A DNA stretch of 64,000 nucleotides from the NCBI RefSeq assembly GCF_004006175.1, contig NZ_CP033219.1:434001-498000 (forward strand), written 5' to 3'. Of the stretch, positions 9,343 through 18,304 are shown piece by piece (positions within the stretch are counted from its first letter, which is position 1; the number at the start of each line of letters is the position of its first letter). The stretch is from Parasedimentitalea marina. GTDB taxonomy: Bacteria > Pseudomonadota > Alphaproteobacteria > Rhodobacterales > Rhodobacteraceae. Below the pieces are notes generated by a model. It was not told the origin of the DNA. It did no database searches and was given only the letters and a program-made list of their open reading frames with translations. Position numbers and translations under genes: made by a program.

Positions 9343-9555
9343 ATGACCCAATCTCACTGGATGCTAGACGTTCTCGTTGACCTCCGGTCATTTGCTGCTG
9401 CAAATGGCTTGGGGGCACTGGCTGACCAGCTGAGCAAAACGCTTGAACTGGCTGAGTCTGAATTGGCTTCGATGAACGAACAAGCTGGTGCGCAAAAGAA
9501 TGGCGAGCAGAATCAATCTGGACAGAATCCTAAAAATACTGGAGGCCACCAGTAG
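9343..9555 (+). CDS. small protein upstream of luxR
   Basis: A 70-aa acidic, helical protein beginning MTQSHWMLDVLVDLRSF, ending in a Gln/Asn/Gly-rich tail. I recall similar short proteins ahead of luxR in other roseobacters, but a search would be needed to confirm this. No function is known. The ATG at 9343 is chosen over an in-frame ATG at 9298 because AAGAG lies in front of it and the first 15 residues of the longer form look unlike coding sequence. Its 3' end overlaps the luxR start by 56-68 bases, suggesting translational coupling. Confidence 0.55.
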   Translation: MTQSHWMLDVLVDLRSFAAANGLGALADQLSKTLELAESELASMNEQAGAQKNGEQNQSGQNPKNTGGHQ

Positions 9556-10219
9556 CCTTGAAGGTATTCAAGACGTCATTGAAAAGGTTCGGGATCTCTT
9601 TGAAATTGATCACATTGTGTATCACTGGGTCGACAGTGCCGGGGATCAATACGGGTGTGGAACGTATTCGGATGAATGGGTTCAACGCTACCTGGAACAA
9701 GAGTATTTGCGGACCGATCCGGTTATCACCGGCTGCTATCAACGTTTTCATCCGGTCGATTGGAAGCGACTGGACTGGTCCAGTAAACCAGCCCGCGTAT
9801 TCCTGGCCGATGCGCTGAAGCACGGGGTTGGCAACCAGGGGTATTCTATTCCGATTCGCGGCCCAAATGGGCAATTTGCGTTGTTTTCTATCAGCCATAA
9901 TTGTGACGATTTAGTCTGGGAGAAATTTACGGAAAAACACAGCCGTGATCTGATATTACTGGCACATTACTTCAACCGTAAAGCACTGGATTTCGAACCA
10001 GATCGGGCGCCAGAGCAATCGCGGACTTTGTCGCCGCGTGAGGTGGACGTGATGACCCTATTAGCTATGGGATATAGCCGCGCACAAGTCGCTGAAACAC
10101 TGTCGATTTCAGAACATACATTGAGGGTATATATTGAAAGTGCCCGATTTAAATTGGGCGCGCTTAATACTACACATGCCATTGCGCGCGCAATGAGTCG
10201 GGGTCTAATTGTTGTTTAA
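9500..10219 (+). CDS. luxR: LuxR-family acyl-homoserine lactone receptor/regulator
   Basis: About 239 aa (243 if GTG at 9488 is used). The N-terminal autoinducer domain keeps the family's ligand-pocket pattern: aromatic YHW, TDPV (the invariant Asp-Pro), PVDW and a GxxGYSIPI strand. The C-terminal helix-turn-helix starts LSPREVDVMTLLAMGYS and includes ISEHTLRVYIESARFKLG, typical of LuxR/GerE. It should bind an acyl-homoserine lactone made by the adjacent LuxI and control target promoters. It overlaps the small upstream gene and lies 91 bases before luxI. No strong ribosome-binding site is seen, so it may depend on coupling. Confidence 0.9.
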   Translation: MASRINLDRILKILEATSSLEGIQDVIEKVRDLFEIDHIVYHWVDSAGDQYGCGTYSDEWVQRYLEQEYLRTDPVITGCYQRFHPVDWKRLDWSSKPARVFLADALKHGVGNQGYSIPIRGPNGQFALFSISHNCDDLVWEKFTEKHSRDLILLAHYFNRKALDFEPDRAPEQSRTLSPREVDVMTLLAMGYSRAQVAETLSISEHTLRVYIESARFKLGALNTTHAIARAMSRGLIVV

Positions 10220-10310
10220 CAATTTGTTTCCAATTATTAACAAAAAACTTATAATGCATTAACCATTTTAGTCGTACGTTTTGCTCTCTTTTTACGAAAC
10301 GGAGAAAGCA

Positions 10311-10949
10311 ATGCTTCGCTACATTTACGCAAACGACCTTCACAAGTTTTCGGATCTGGCACATTCGATGTTCGTTGACCGGGCTGACCAGTTTAAAACC
10401 CGCTTGGGTTGGGATGTCGCCGTCGATTCATCCGGGGAAGAGCGTGATGAGTATGACACGCTGAACCCGCTATATGTCATCTGGGAGCAACCCGATGGCA
10501 GTCATGGCGGATCGATGCGATTTTTGCCGACGACTGGGCGGGTCATGGTGAATGACATCTTTGGGCATCTGACGGATGGTGTATCAATCTGTAGCCCATT
10601 CATTTGGGAATGCACCCGGTTCTGCCTGTCGCGCGATGCCAGTAGCAAAGTAGCCGGGGCCCTGATGCTGGGCGGTGGTGAAATCATGCGTAACTTTTCC
10701 ATTGACCACTTTGTGGGCGTCTTTGACCGTCGGATGATCCGTATTTACCGCGCTATTGGGTCGTCGCCTGATGTTCTGGGAAGCGAAGGTCAGGGACGCG
10801 ATCAGATTAATGTTGGACTGTGGGAATTCTCTCCGGGTGCCTATGATATTGTGGCGCAGCGGTCTGGTATTGCACCAGAAATTTCACGCATGTGGTTCGA
10901 CCGGTCATTTGGTGGACCAACTGATCTGCCGATGGCATTGAGCGCTTGA
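10311..10949 (+). CDS. luxI: acyl-homoserine lactone synthase (LuxI type)
   Basis: A 212-aa enzyme that makes acyl-homoserine lactone from S-adenosylmethionine and acyl-ACP. The conserved residues of the family are visible in the N-terminal half: R and F of RADQFKTRLGW, the W, D and D of the EERDEYD region, SMRFLPTT with the conserved Arg, and WECTRF. The start at 10311 is chosen because GGAG (10301-10304) is at ideal distance; the in-frame ATG at 10281 lacks one. The 91-bp gap to luxR is AT-rich and has no recognisable lux box palindrome. Confidence 0.92.
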   Translation: MLRYIYANDLHKFSDLAHSMFVDRADQFKTRLGWDVAVDSSGEERDEYDTLNPLYVIWEQPDGSHGGSMRFLPTTGRVMVNDIFGHLTDGVSICSPFIWECTRFCLSRDASSKVAGALMLGGGEIMRNFSIDHFVGVFDRRMIRIYRAIGSSPDVLGSEGQGRDQINVGLWEFSPGAYDIVAQRSGIAPEISRMWFDRSFGGPTDLPMALSA

Positions 10950-11012
10950 AAACAATCTGGAAACGCAGGGCTGGCTCTGGTGAAGCCAGCCCCGCATCTA
11001 TAGGGTCAGGGG

Positions 11013-12539
11013 ATGACCGCACTCCCCATCCAGTTCTCTGACGACCAAGCCGCTGCCTTTGACAGCGTAACTGAAATGCTGCGCCAGGCCGGTGTCGATC
11101 TTGATGACAGCCTGCTGCAACAGCCAAAGGGCGAAAGCGGCGTGATGGCCCTGATGGGCAAGGCCGGGTCGGGCAAGACGCTGTTGCTGGCTGAGCTGTA
11201 CAAGGCGCTGGAGCAATCCGGCGTTGAGGTGGTGTCAGGCGATTATGAAAGTCGCAAAAAGGGCGACCGGCGCACCTTGGCTATACTGGCCCCAACCAAC
11301 AAAGCGGCATCCGTCTTGCGGCTGCGTGGCGTGCCGGCGACGACCATTCACCGTATTCTGTACACGCCGATGTATGACCCGGAATACGAGAAACTGGCCG
11401 AGTGGTTGACGGGCAAGGGGGAGCCGCCCGAGATCGAGGGCCTGACCGATGAGGCGCTGGCCCGGGCCGCGGCGTTTTTTGAAAAGAACAAATCGATTCC
11501 CGGTGCTTTGGCGTCGGCGGGCCTGCGCGGCTCTGACTTCATCACCGGTTGGAAACGGCGGGAAGAGCCGCTGGATATTGGGTTTGTAGACGAATCATCG
11601 ATGCTGGATGAACGCCAGTTCAATGACCTGAAAGAGATTTTCCCAAGTCTGGTGCTGTTTGGCGATCCGGCGCAGTTAGCGCCTGTGAACCAATCCGGAG
11701 CGATGGTGTTTGACGCCTTGCCCGAAGAGCGCAAGCTGGAGCTTCACCGTATTCACCGTCAGGACGCTGACAATCCGATTCTGGATCTGGCGCATGCGCT
11801 GGCCGACCCGCAACTGTCGTTCCAAGACTTTGAACGGATGATCGAGGATGTCTCGAAACGGGATGACCGGGTGGTTTGGGGACAGCGGGTTGAGGTTGAC
11901 TTGATGGCGCGCTCGCCGGTTCTGGTTTGGCGCAATGCGACGCGAATTAAGCTAATCAATGCTTTTCGCACCGTCCATGGCGCGCCAGAGGATGCGCTGA
12001 TGGAGGGCGAGCCGCTAATTTGTGACGGCATAGAACTGCCGATAAAACATCGGAAAAAGCGGTTGGACCTGGAGGCGCGCGGACTGATCAAGGGGGCGCA
12101 GGTGGTCTATCTTGGACCGGGGCGCAAACCGGGATTTTCACGGTTACATGTGATGGGTGCCGAAGATCCTCAGGTCAGTGCGGCCTCGATTGTGAAGATT
12201 GAAAAACCGGACGAGGAAGAGCCCTTTATTCCCTTTGCGGCCCGTATGGGGGCGACGTTCCTGCACGGTGCTGCGGTGACCATCCACAAGGCCCAGGGCT
12301 CGCAATGGGGGACGACACAGGTGTTTGCCCCTGACCTGTATGTCGCCGCGCGCATGGGACGGGTTGAGGCGGGCCAGCCGCTGTGGAAACGGTTGGCCTA
12401 TGTTGCCATCACACGGGCGCAAGAGCGATTGATCTGGGTGGTCCGCAACCGGCTGGCCAAACCAAGCGAGCCGCTACGGATTGATGATTTACGCGCAGCA
12501 CCGGCGGCAACACTGAAGCTAGAGGTCGAGGGCGACTAA
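11013..12539 (+). CDS. RecD/UvrD-like ATP-dependent DNA helicase
   Basis: A 508-aa superfamily 1 helicase. Walker A is GKAGSGKT (49-56), Walker B is GFVDESS with D193-E194, and the C-terminal UvrD_C_2-like part has VTIHKAQGSQW (motif V) and LAYVAITRAQERLIW (motif VI). It is shorter than RecD2 and has no visible nuclease domain, matching the group often annotated as ATP-dependent RecD-like helicase or exodeoxyribonuclease V alpha-like. It probably unwinds DNA in repair or recombination. It lies 63 bases after luxI, so cotranscription with the quorum-sensing genes is possible. It converges on the TIGR02186 gene. Confidence 0.85.
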   Translation: MTALPIQFSDDQAAAFDSVTEMLRQAGVDLDDSLLQQPKGESGVMALMGKAGSGKTLLLAELYKALEQSGVEVVSGDYESRKKGDRRTLAILAPTNKAASVLRLRGVPATTIHRILYTPMYDPEYEKLAEWLTGKGEPPEIEGLTDEALARAAAFFEKNKSIPGALASAGLRGSDFITGWKRREEPLDIGFVDESSMLDERQFNDLKEIFPSLVLFGDPAQLAPVNQSGAMVFDALPEERKLELHRIHRQDADNPILDLAHALADPQLSFQDFERMIEDVSKRDDRVVWGQRVEVDLMARSPVLVWRNATRIKLINAFRTVHGAPEDALMEGEPLICDGIELPIKHRKKRLDLEARGLIKGAQVVYLGPGRKPGFSRLHVMGAEDPQVSAASIVKIEKPDEEEPFIPFAARMGATFLHGAAVTIHKAQGSQWGTTQVFAPDLYVAARMGRVEAGQPLWKRLAYVAITRAQERLIWVVRNRLAKPSEPLRIDDLRAAPAATLKLEVEGD

Positions 12540-12577
12540 GGCCACTGATGGATCCCAGTACAGATTGACCGATTGGA

Positions 12578-13345
12578 TCAGTTGTTCCGCAGCAGACGGA
12601 ACGCAGCCGAAGCACCCCATCCAGCGGCGATGGCAATCGCCAGTGACATCAACCCGTATAGAAACGGTTGTTCTCGCGACATCACATAGAGAAACCGCTC
12701 TAGCCCGACTTTGCGCACGTCAATCGGAGTTTCATACTGCGAGATGACTTTGCCGTTGCGGGTCAGAAAGATACGCGCGGTATAGCTGCCCTCGGTCAGG
12801 TCGGCAGGCATATCGATCGCGGTCCGAAAAAGGGTCTGCTGGTCAACGGCGACGGTGTTTTCGCGTATAGAGTACAACTGCTCACCCTCGCGGATACGTA
12901 TCACGGCGTCGGCAAAGTCTTGTGCGCCACGAATGTGCATTGCGGCACCAACCGAACGAATCGCACGCCCGATAGAAATGCGATACCGTAGGTCCTCGGT
13001 GTCTGTCAGAACCTGTGAGAATGGGGCACTGGTGGCAACGGCATAGAATGTCGGGGCAGAATCAACCAGCACCGAGTCGACATTGACCCAGATGCCCAGC
13101 TTGCGTTCCTTGCGCCGTACCAGAACCGGTTGGCCTGGCCCCGATACGGTCACGATGACCTCGAGCGGTTCGGTGTCAGGAATAGGAGTTTCCCGCTTTA
13201 CGGCGCCGAAGATCAGGATTTCAGATCCATTGAAATCGGCCGTAATGGCGACGCGGTCCTGGCTGAGGCCCAGCACCACCTCTTCTTGAGCGGCCTGGGC
13301 GGAGGGGGTAAACAGCAGCAAGGCTGCAAGCAGTAGTTTGCGCAT
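12578..13345 (-). CDS. TIGR02186 family membrane-anchored protein
   Basis: A 255-aa exported protein: signal peptide at 1-20 (MRKLLLAALLLFTPSAQAAQ), a beta-rich periplasmic body, and a C-terminal transmembrane helix (about 228-248) ending in a short basic tail. This matches the alphaproteobacterial TIGR02186 family of unknown function. The start at 13345 is 2 bases after the stop of the TauE/SafE permease gene, so the two are almost certainly coupled. The predicted topology suggests a periplasmic partner of that permease. The frame stays open upstream over the permease gene, but that part is a shadow. Confidence 0.85.
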   Translation of the reverse strand: MRKLLLAALLLFTPSAQAAQEEVVLGLSQDRVAITADFNGSEILIFGAVKRETPIPDTEPLEVIVTVSGPGQPVLVRRKERKLGIWVNVDSVLVDSAPTFYAVATSAPFSQVLTDTEDLRYRISIGRAIRSVGAAMHIRGAQDFADAVIRIREGEQLYSIRENTVAVDQQTLFRTAIDMPADLTEGSYTARIFLTRNGKVISQYETPIDVRKVGLERFLYVMSREQPFLYGLMSLAIAIAAGWGASAAFRLLRNN

Positions 13346-13347
13346 GG

Positions 13348-14268
13348 TCAGTGCCCCCCGCCAGCGCCGAGCGAGAATATCTCGGAGGGGGTGAGAAGCA
13401 GATCCAGGGCCAGTTTGCCGCAGACGATCAGGACCATAAGGGCCAGTAGAATGCGCAGTTGCTCGGCCTTCATGTAGACGCCAATGCGGGTGCCGATCTG
13501 GGCGCCGATGACGCCACCGATCAGCAGCAATACGGCAAGTACTATGTCCACGGTGTAGTTGGTGGTGGCATGCAGCATGGTGGTAAAGGCAGTCACGGTG
13601 ATAATCTGGAACAGCGAGGTTCCGATTACGACCTTTGTGGGCATCCCTAAGATGTAGATCATCGCGGGCACCATGATGAACCCACCGCCAACACCCATGA
13701 TAGCGGCAAGGATGCCAACGCAGATGCCGACCAGAATGGGTGGGATGACTGAGATATACAGGCCGGATGTGCGGAACCGGACCTTGAGTGGCAGCGCGTG
13801 AATCCAGTTGCGTTGGCGGCGAGGCGCAGGTGCACCCCCTGATTTCTTGGATTTCCTGATAGCGTTCAGGCTTTCGATGAACATCAGGCCACCGACGACA
13901 CCCAGGAAGACCACGTAGCAAAGCTTGACCAGAAGATCGACCTGGCCTTGCGCCTTGAGGTAGTTAAAGACCAAGACACCCAGTGCCGCCCCGACCAGGC
14001 CACCGGCTTGCAGCACCAGGCCCATCTTGATATCGACCGTTTGCCTTCGAAAGTGGGCCAGGACGCCCGAAAACGAGGACGCCACGATCTGATTCGCCTC
14101 GGTGGCGACCGCAACGGCGGGTGGTATGCCAATAAAGAAAAGCAGCGGGGTCATTAAAAAACCGCCGCCAACCCCGAACATACCTGACAATATTCCGACC
14201 AAGCCACCTAAACCTAGCAAAAGGAAGGCGTTGACCGAGACTTCGGCGATAGGAAGATAAATCTGCAT
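13348..14268 (-). CDS. TauE/SafE family anion permease
   Basis: A 306-aa inner-membrane protein with about eight hydrophobic helices. It has the internal duplication of the family: GILSGMFGVGGGFLMTP in the first half and GILAAIMGVGGGFIMVP in the second. TauE/SafE proteins are linked to export of sulfite, sulfoacetate or related organosulfur anions; the substrate here is not shown by context. The start at 14268 (MQIYLPIAEVSVNAF) is preferred to the in-frame codon at 14307. The next gene (TIGR02186) begins 2 bases after its stop. The 120 bases upstream are a probable promoter region. Confidence 0.9.
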   Translation of the reverse strand: MQIYLPIAEVSVNAFLLLGLGGLVGILSGMFGVGGGFLMTPLLFFIGIPPAVAVATEANQIVASSFSGVLAHFRRQTVDIKMGLVLQAGGLVGAALGVLVFNYLKAQGQVDLLVKLCYVVFLGVVGGLMFIESLNAIRKSKKSGGAPAPRRQRNWIHALPLKVRFRTSGLYISVIPPILVGICVGILAAIMGVGGGFIMVPAMIYILGMPTKVVIGTSLFQIITVTAFTTMLHATTNYTVDIVLAVLLLIGGVIGAQIGTRIGVYMKAEQLRILLALMVLIVCGKLALDLLLTPSEIFSLGAGGGH

Positions 14269-14387
14269 AATCTTTGTTAGACCGGGCGCATGGTTGAAAT
14301 CAACCACCGATGCCGCTGCGCAGCAAATAGGACTGGGGAGAATGGAAAACTGGACTTACGCAGAAGGCAGGTTTTCCGATCGGTGGT

Positions 14388-14473
14388 CTCCCGCGTCTGC
14401 AGAGTGTACCGGCAAAGCCGGTAAACCCTGATCAGACTTGGGCATCGCCCAGATGCCAAGTGACGGGCGGGAG
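14388..14473 (-). repeat. multi-hairpin element, copy D
   Basis: On the minus strand this 86-base element starts with CTCCCGCCC (14473 downward) and ends CGCGGGAG (at 14388). Two hairpins lie inside: an ACTTGG...CCAAGT arm and the perfect TACCGGC/GCCGGTA arm (14407-14423). It is 69 bases after the stop of the BMP transporter's last permease gene, in the same orientation, and it lacks the GGGCGTGGC block of copies A, B, C and F. Confidence 0.65.
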
Positions 14474-14542
14474 CTCCTGTTGACAATACACCGCCTGACG
14501 TGATGTCGGGCGGTGTGGAAGTTTGGACGACTTGGGCGGGCT

Positions 14543-15508
14543 TCAGCGTTCCTTTACGTAGGGCTCACCGCCGGCCTTTGGGGGGATGGCCTTACCGACA
14601 AAACCGGCCAGGATCACCACAGTTAGGATATAGGGAAGTGCATCCATCATTTGGACCGGGATGGTAATGCCACCCAGCTCAATATTCTGGAACCGCAAGG
14701 CGACGGCTTGCAGCAGGCCAAACAACAGGCAGGCGCCCATAGCGTGCCAGGGTCGCCACTTGGCAAAGATCAAGGCTGCGAGAGCGATATAGCCACGGCC
14801 TGCCGTCATGTCTTTGACAAAACCGGCCTGAAGCGATGTGGCAAGGTAGGCGCCTGCAATGCCACAAAGCAGCCCACAGATCCCCACGGCAGCGAACCGC
14901 AGGCCAACCACCGAAATACCAGCCGTATCCACAGCTTCGGGGTTTTCACCGACGGCGCGCAGGCGCAGACCGAACCGGGTGCGATAGAGCAGCCACCAAG
15001 AGGCGGGCACGGCTGCAAAGGCCACGTAAACTAGGATCGAATGCCCGGACAGCAGCTCGGCGTAGATTGGCCCAATCACCGGCACGCCGGCTATGGCCTC
15101 GGCAAAAGGAAAGGTGATGGGGCCAAAGCGGCCTTCGGTCAGCAAGGATGGCGTGCGCCCACCTTGCTGGAACCACCTTTGGGCAATCACTACCGTAAAG
15201 CCCTGAGCCAGCATGGTAACCGCCAGCCCGGAAATCAATTGGTTGCCACGAAAGGTAATCGAGGCCAACCCGTGCAGGGCGCTCAGCGACAGCGAGGCCG
15301 CGACCCCGGACAAAAGACCCAACCAGACGTTTCCGGTAACCGCAGCAACCGCGGCCGAGAAGAAGGCGGCGGCCAGCATCTTGCCCTCCAGGCCGATGTC
15401 GAAAATGCCTGCCCGTTCCGAAAACAGGCCAGCGAGACAGGCCAGAAGCAGCGGAGTGGCCAGACGCACTGTGCTGTCCAGGACTTGAATGAGTGTCAGG
15501 AAATCCAT
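14543..15508 (-). CDS. BMP-type ABC transporter permease 2
   Basis: A 321-aa inner-membrane permease of the BPD_transp_2 (YufQ/NupQ-like) family, with multiple helices and the signature segment GLFSERAGIFDIGLEGKML near the N-terminus. With the preceding permease it should form the channel of a nucleoside or purine importer. Its start codon shares one base with the stop of the upstream permease gene (TGATG). It ends the four-gene operon and is followed by hairpin element D. Confidence 0.9.
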   Translation of the reverse strand: MDFLTLIQVLDSTVRLATPLLLACLAGLFSERAGIFDIGLEGKMLAAAFFSAAVAAVTGNVWLGLLSGVAASLSLSALHGLASITFRGNQLISGLAVTMLAQGFTVVIAQRWFQQGGRTPSLLTEGRFGPITFPFAEAIAGVPVIGPIYAELLSGHSILVYVAFAAVPASWWLLYRTRFGLRLRAVGENPEAVDTAGISVVGLRFAAVGICGLLCGIAGAYLATSLQAGFVKDMTAGRGYIALAALIFAKWRPWHAMGACLLFGLLQAVALRFQNIELGGITIPVQMMDALPYILTVVILAGFVGKAIPPKAGGEPYVKER

Positions 15509-16602
15509 CAGGCTTTTCCCTTCCGAAGTGCGATAAAGATTTTTTCAAGCGGCATCCGGACCATGTTGTCCAGTGCGCCGGTGAACAAGATAACCAGCGC
15601 CTGGATCACGACGATCATTTCGCGGGGGATCTTGGTCCACAGGGCAAGTTCAGCACCACCCTGGTAGAGAAATCCAAACAGGATCGCGGCAAGAAAGACA
15701 CCAAAGGGATGAGAACGTCCCATCAGCGCCACTGCGATACCAATAAAGCCTGCACCCTCGGTCGAGTTCAGCACCAGACGTTCGGCTTCACCCATGACGT
15801 TGTTGGTGGCCATCATACCAGCCAGCGCCCCTGAGAGCAGCATGGCGATCATGGTGATCTTGAAGGGCGAGATCCCGGCATAGAGCGCGCCTTGCTCGGA
15901 TTTGCCATAGGCACGGATCTCGTATCCCAGTTTGGTACGCCAGATCAGCAGCCAGACAAAGACACAGGCGGCGAGCGCCACCAGAAAACTGACGTTGGCC
16001 GGGGCGGCCTTGGAAAACTCAATTCCAAGGGGCGCCAACAGATCGTGCAGGGTGGGCAGGTGTACGGCTTCCGGGAAACGTGCGGTTGCCGGGTCCATGG
16101 ATCCCGCGGGGCGCAGCAAGTTGACCAGCACATAGTTCAGCACCGCTGCGGCGATAAAGTTGAACATGATGGTGGTGATCACGATGTGGCTGCCGCGTTT
16201 GGCTTGCAAATAGGCAGGAATAGCAGCCCAGGCCGCGCCAAAGATGGCCGCGCCAATCGCGCCACCGGCTAGGGCCATCGACCAGTGTGGCCACGGAATG
16301 TAGAGACAAACAAGCGCTGCTCCCAAGCCCCCCAACATCGCCTGACCTTCGCCACCAATGTTAAACATACGGGCGTGAAAGGCGACTGAAACAGCCAGGC
16401 CAGTAAACAGGAAGTTGGTGGCATAATAGAGCGTATAGCCCCAGCCATAGGTCGACCCTAAGGCGCCATCGATCATCAGTTTGACGGCTTCAACAGGGTT
16501 CTCGCCAATCGCAAGGATCACCAGGGCGGAGATAACAGCGGCCAACAGCAAGCTGATCACCGGGATCAGCACCACATCGGCCCATTTGGGCATCTTTTCC
16601 AT
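15508..16602 (-). CDS. BMP-type ABC transporter permease 1
   Basis: A 364-aa inner-membrane permease (YufP/NupP-like) with about eight to ten helices and the family motif FNIGGEGQAMLGG. Start at 16602 (MEKMPKWADVV) is chosen because it begins one base after the ATPase stop; the in-frame start at 16626 would overlap the ATPase gene by 23 bases. It pairs with the following permease, to which it is joined by a one-base stop/start overlap. Confidence 0.9.
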   Translation of the reverse strand: MEKMPKWADVVLIPVISLLLAAVISALVILAIGENPVEAVKLMIDGALGSTYGWGYTLYYATNFLFTGLAVSVAFHARMFNIGGEGQAMLGGLGAALVCLYIPWPHWSMALAGGAIGAAIFGAAWAAIPAYLQAKRGSHIVITTIMFNFIAAAVLNYVLVNLLRPAGSMDPATARFPEAVHLPTLHDLLAPLGIEFSKAAPANVSFLVALAACVFVWLLIWRTKLGYEIRAYGKSEQGALYAGISPFKITMIAMLLSGALAGMMATNNVMGEAERLVLNSTEGAGFIGIAVALMGRSHPFGVFLAAILFGFLYQGGAELALWTKIPREMIVVIQALVILFTGALDNMVRMPLEKIFIALRKGKA

Positions 16603-16603
16603 C

Positions 16604-18136
16604 TTATGCGGCCTCCCCGGCGACACCGGCCATCAACAGGCCAAGTTCTTTTTCGTCAGTCTCATGCGGAAGGCGTTCGCCCATGATGTGACCATCAAAC
16701 ATCACCGCCACACGGTCGGCCAGTGACAGGATCTCTTCGAGTTCAACCGAGACAAGCAGGATGGCTTTGCCCTGATCACGCAGCTCGACGATTTGTTTGT
16801 GAATGAATTCGATGGCGCCAATGTCGACACCGCGCGTGGGTTGGCCGATCAGCAGCAATTCCGGATTACGCTCGATCTCGCGGGCCACAACAATCTTTTG
16901 CTGGTTGCCGCCTGAGAAGTTCTTGGCCGCAAGCCAGGGATCTGGGGGGCGTACGTCGAACTTTTCCATCTTTGCTTCGGTATCGGCGCGCAGGGCGGCG
17001 TTGTTCATCAACATGCCAGATTGATAGATCGGGTCACGGTGATAGCCGAAAGCGACGTTTTCCCAAGCGTGGAAGTCCATGATCAGGCCTTCACGCTGGC
17101 GGTCTTCGGGGACATGGGCAATATGGGCACGACGGCGGGCCTGACCGTGTGATCCGGGGCCAGAAAGCGGCAATTCGGCACCCTGCATTCGGATCGAGCC
17201 AGTGCCGCTACGCATGCCACCCAGTACCTCGAGAAGTTCCGACTGGCCGTTACCGGCAACGCCGGCAATACCCAGAATTTCGCCTGCGCGGACTTGTAAG
17301 TTGATGCCTTTGACCCGTTCAACGCCGTCCTCATCACGCACCGACAGGTTTTCGATCTCGAGCACGGGTGCGCCCGGCTTTGCCGGAGTTTTATCCACTT
17401 GCAACAAGACCTTGCGACCTACCATCAGTTCGGCAAGATGGGCTGGATTGGTTTCAGAGGTCTTGACTGTTGCCGTCATCTGGCCGCGGCGCATAACGGA
17501 TACGGTGTCGGTGGTCTCCATGATTTCGCGCAGCTTGTGGGTGATCAGGATGATGGTTTTACCTTCTTCGCGCAGGCGGTGAAGAATGCGAAACAGCTGA
17601 TCGGCCTCGGCTGGCGTCAACACCCCGGTGGGCTCGTCCAGAATCAGGATGTCGGCTTGACGGTATAGCGCCTTGAGGATTTCGACCCGCTGTTGTTTGC
17701 CAACACCGATTTCATCGATGCGGGCGTCAGGGTCGACGTTCAACTCATATTCGGCGGCCAGTTGTTTCAGAATGCGGCGGGCCTTGGCCAGTGAGGGTTT
17801 CAGCAGCCCTCCGTCCTCGGCTCCGAGAATGATGTTTTCCAGTACGGTGAAGTTTTCCACCAGTTTGAAATGCTGAAATACCATACCGATGCCAGCAGAA
17901 ATAGCGGCCTGACTGTCGGGGATCACGGTGTTTTTGCCGTTAATCCAGATCTCACCCTTATCGGCCTTATAAAATCCATACAGGATGCTCATCAGGGTCG
18001 ATTTGCCAGCGCCGTTTTCACCGATAATACCATGGATGGTACCTGGTGCTACGCTGATCGAGATGTCCTTGTTGGCCTGAACCGGGCCAAAGGCCTTGGA
18101 AATGCCTTTTAGTTCAATGGCAGGGGATATGGTCAT
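16604..18136 (-). CDS. BMP-type ABC transporter ATPase (two nucleotide-binding domains)
   Basis: A 510-aa cytoplasmic ATPase with tandem NBDs, as in sugar and nucleoside ABC importers. The first has Walker A GENGAGKST (39-47) and LDEPTGVLTPAEAD. The second has the degenerate Walker A GVAGNGQSE near residue 293 and signature FSGGNQQKIVVARE, usual for this class. It energises uptake of the ligand bound by the BMP protein encoded upstream. A hairpin with a short T-run lies between the binding-protein gene and this gene, which should lower its expression relative to the binding protein. Confidence 0.93.
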   Translation of the reverse strand: MTISPAIELKGISKAFGPVQANKDISISVAPGTIHGIIGENGAGKSTLMSILYGFYKADKGEIWINGKNTVIPDSQAAISAGIGMVFQHFKLVENFTVLENIILGAEDGGLLKPSLAKARRILKQLAAEYELNVDPDARIDEIGVGKQQRVEILKALYRQADILILDEPTGVLTPAEADQLFRILHRLREEGKTIILITHKLREIMETTDTVSVMRRGQMTATVKTSETNPAHLAELMVGRKVLLQVDKTPAKPGAPVLEIENLSVRDEDGVERVKGINLQVRAGEILGIAGVAGNGQSELLEVLGGMRSGTGSIRMQGAELPLSGPGSHGQARRRAHIAHVPEDRQREGLIMDFHAWENVAFGYHRDPIYQSGMLMNNAALRADTEAKMEKFDVRPPDPWLAAKNFSGGNQQKIVVAREIERNPELLLIGQPTRGVDIGAIEFIHKQIVELRDQGKAILLVSVELEEILSLADRVAVMFDGHIMGERLPHETDEKELGLLMAGVAGEAA

Positions 18137-18251
18137 TCACCAGTTCCTGTTCCGACAGATTTCACGTTCTGCGCGCTGGTGATGCCTTTGGACAGGTCCG
18201 CGATGTCATTGGCGGTACTGAAAAATGGATGGCATGCTCGCGCTGCTAGGG

Positions 18252-18283
18252 AAAAAAGGGCCGCGCATAGCTGCGCGGCCCTT
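18252..18283 (-). terminator. partial terminator between binding-protein and ATPase genes
   Basis: A 12-bp perfect stem (18256-18267 with 18272-18283), followed on the minus strand by T residues (18257-18252). It lies about 22 bases after the BMP gene stop and 115 bases before the ATPase start, so it probably acts as an internal attenuator. Confidence 0.8.
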
Positions 18284-18304
18284 ATTAATGTATTGCTACA
18301 AGGC

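Noticed and set aside
10220..10310. A lux box upstream of luxI
   Set aside because: I looked for a 18-20 bp inverted repeat and found only AT-rich sequence without a convincing palindrome.
13346..13921. N-terminal extension of the TIGR02186 frame over the permease gene
   Set aside because: A signal peptide begins exactly at 13345 and the upstream part is antiphase to a well-supported permease gene.
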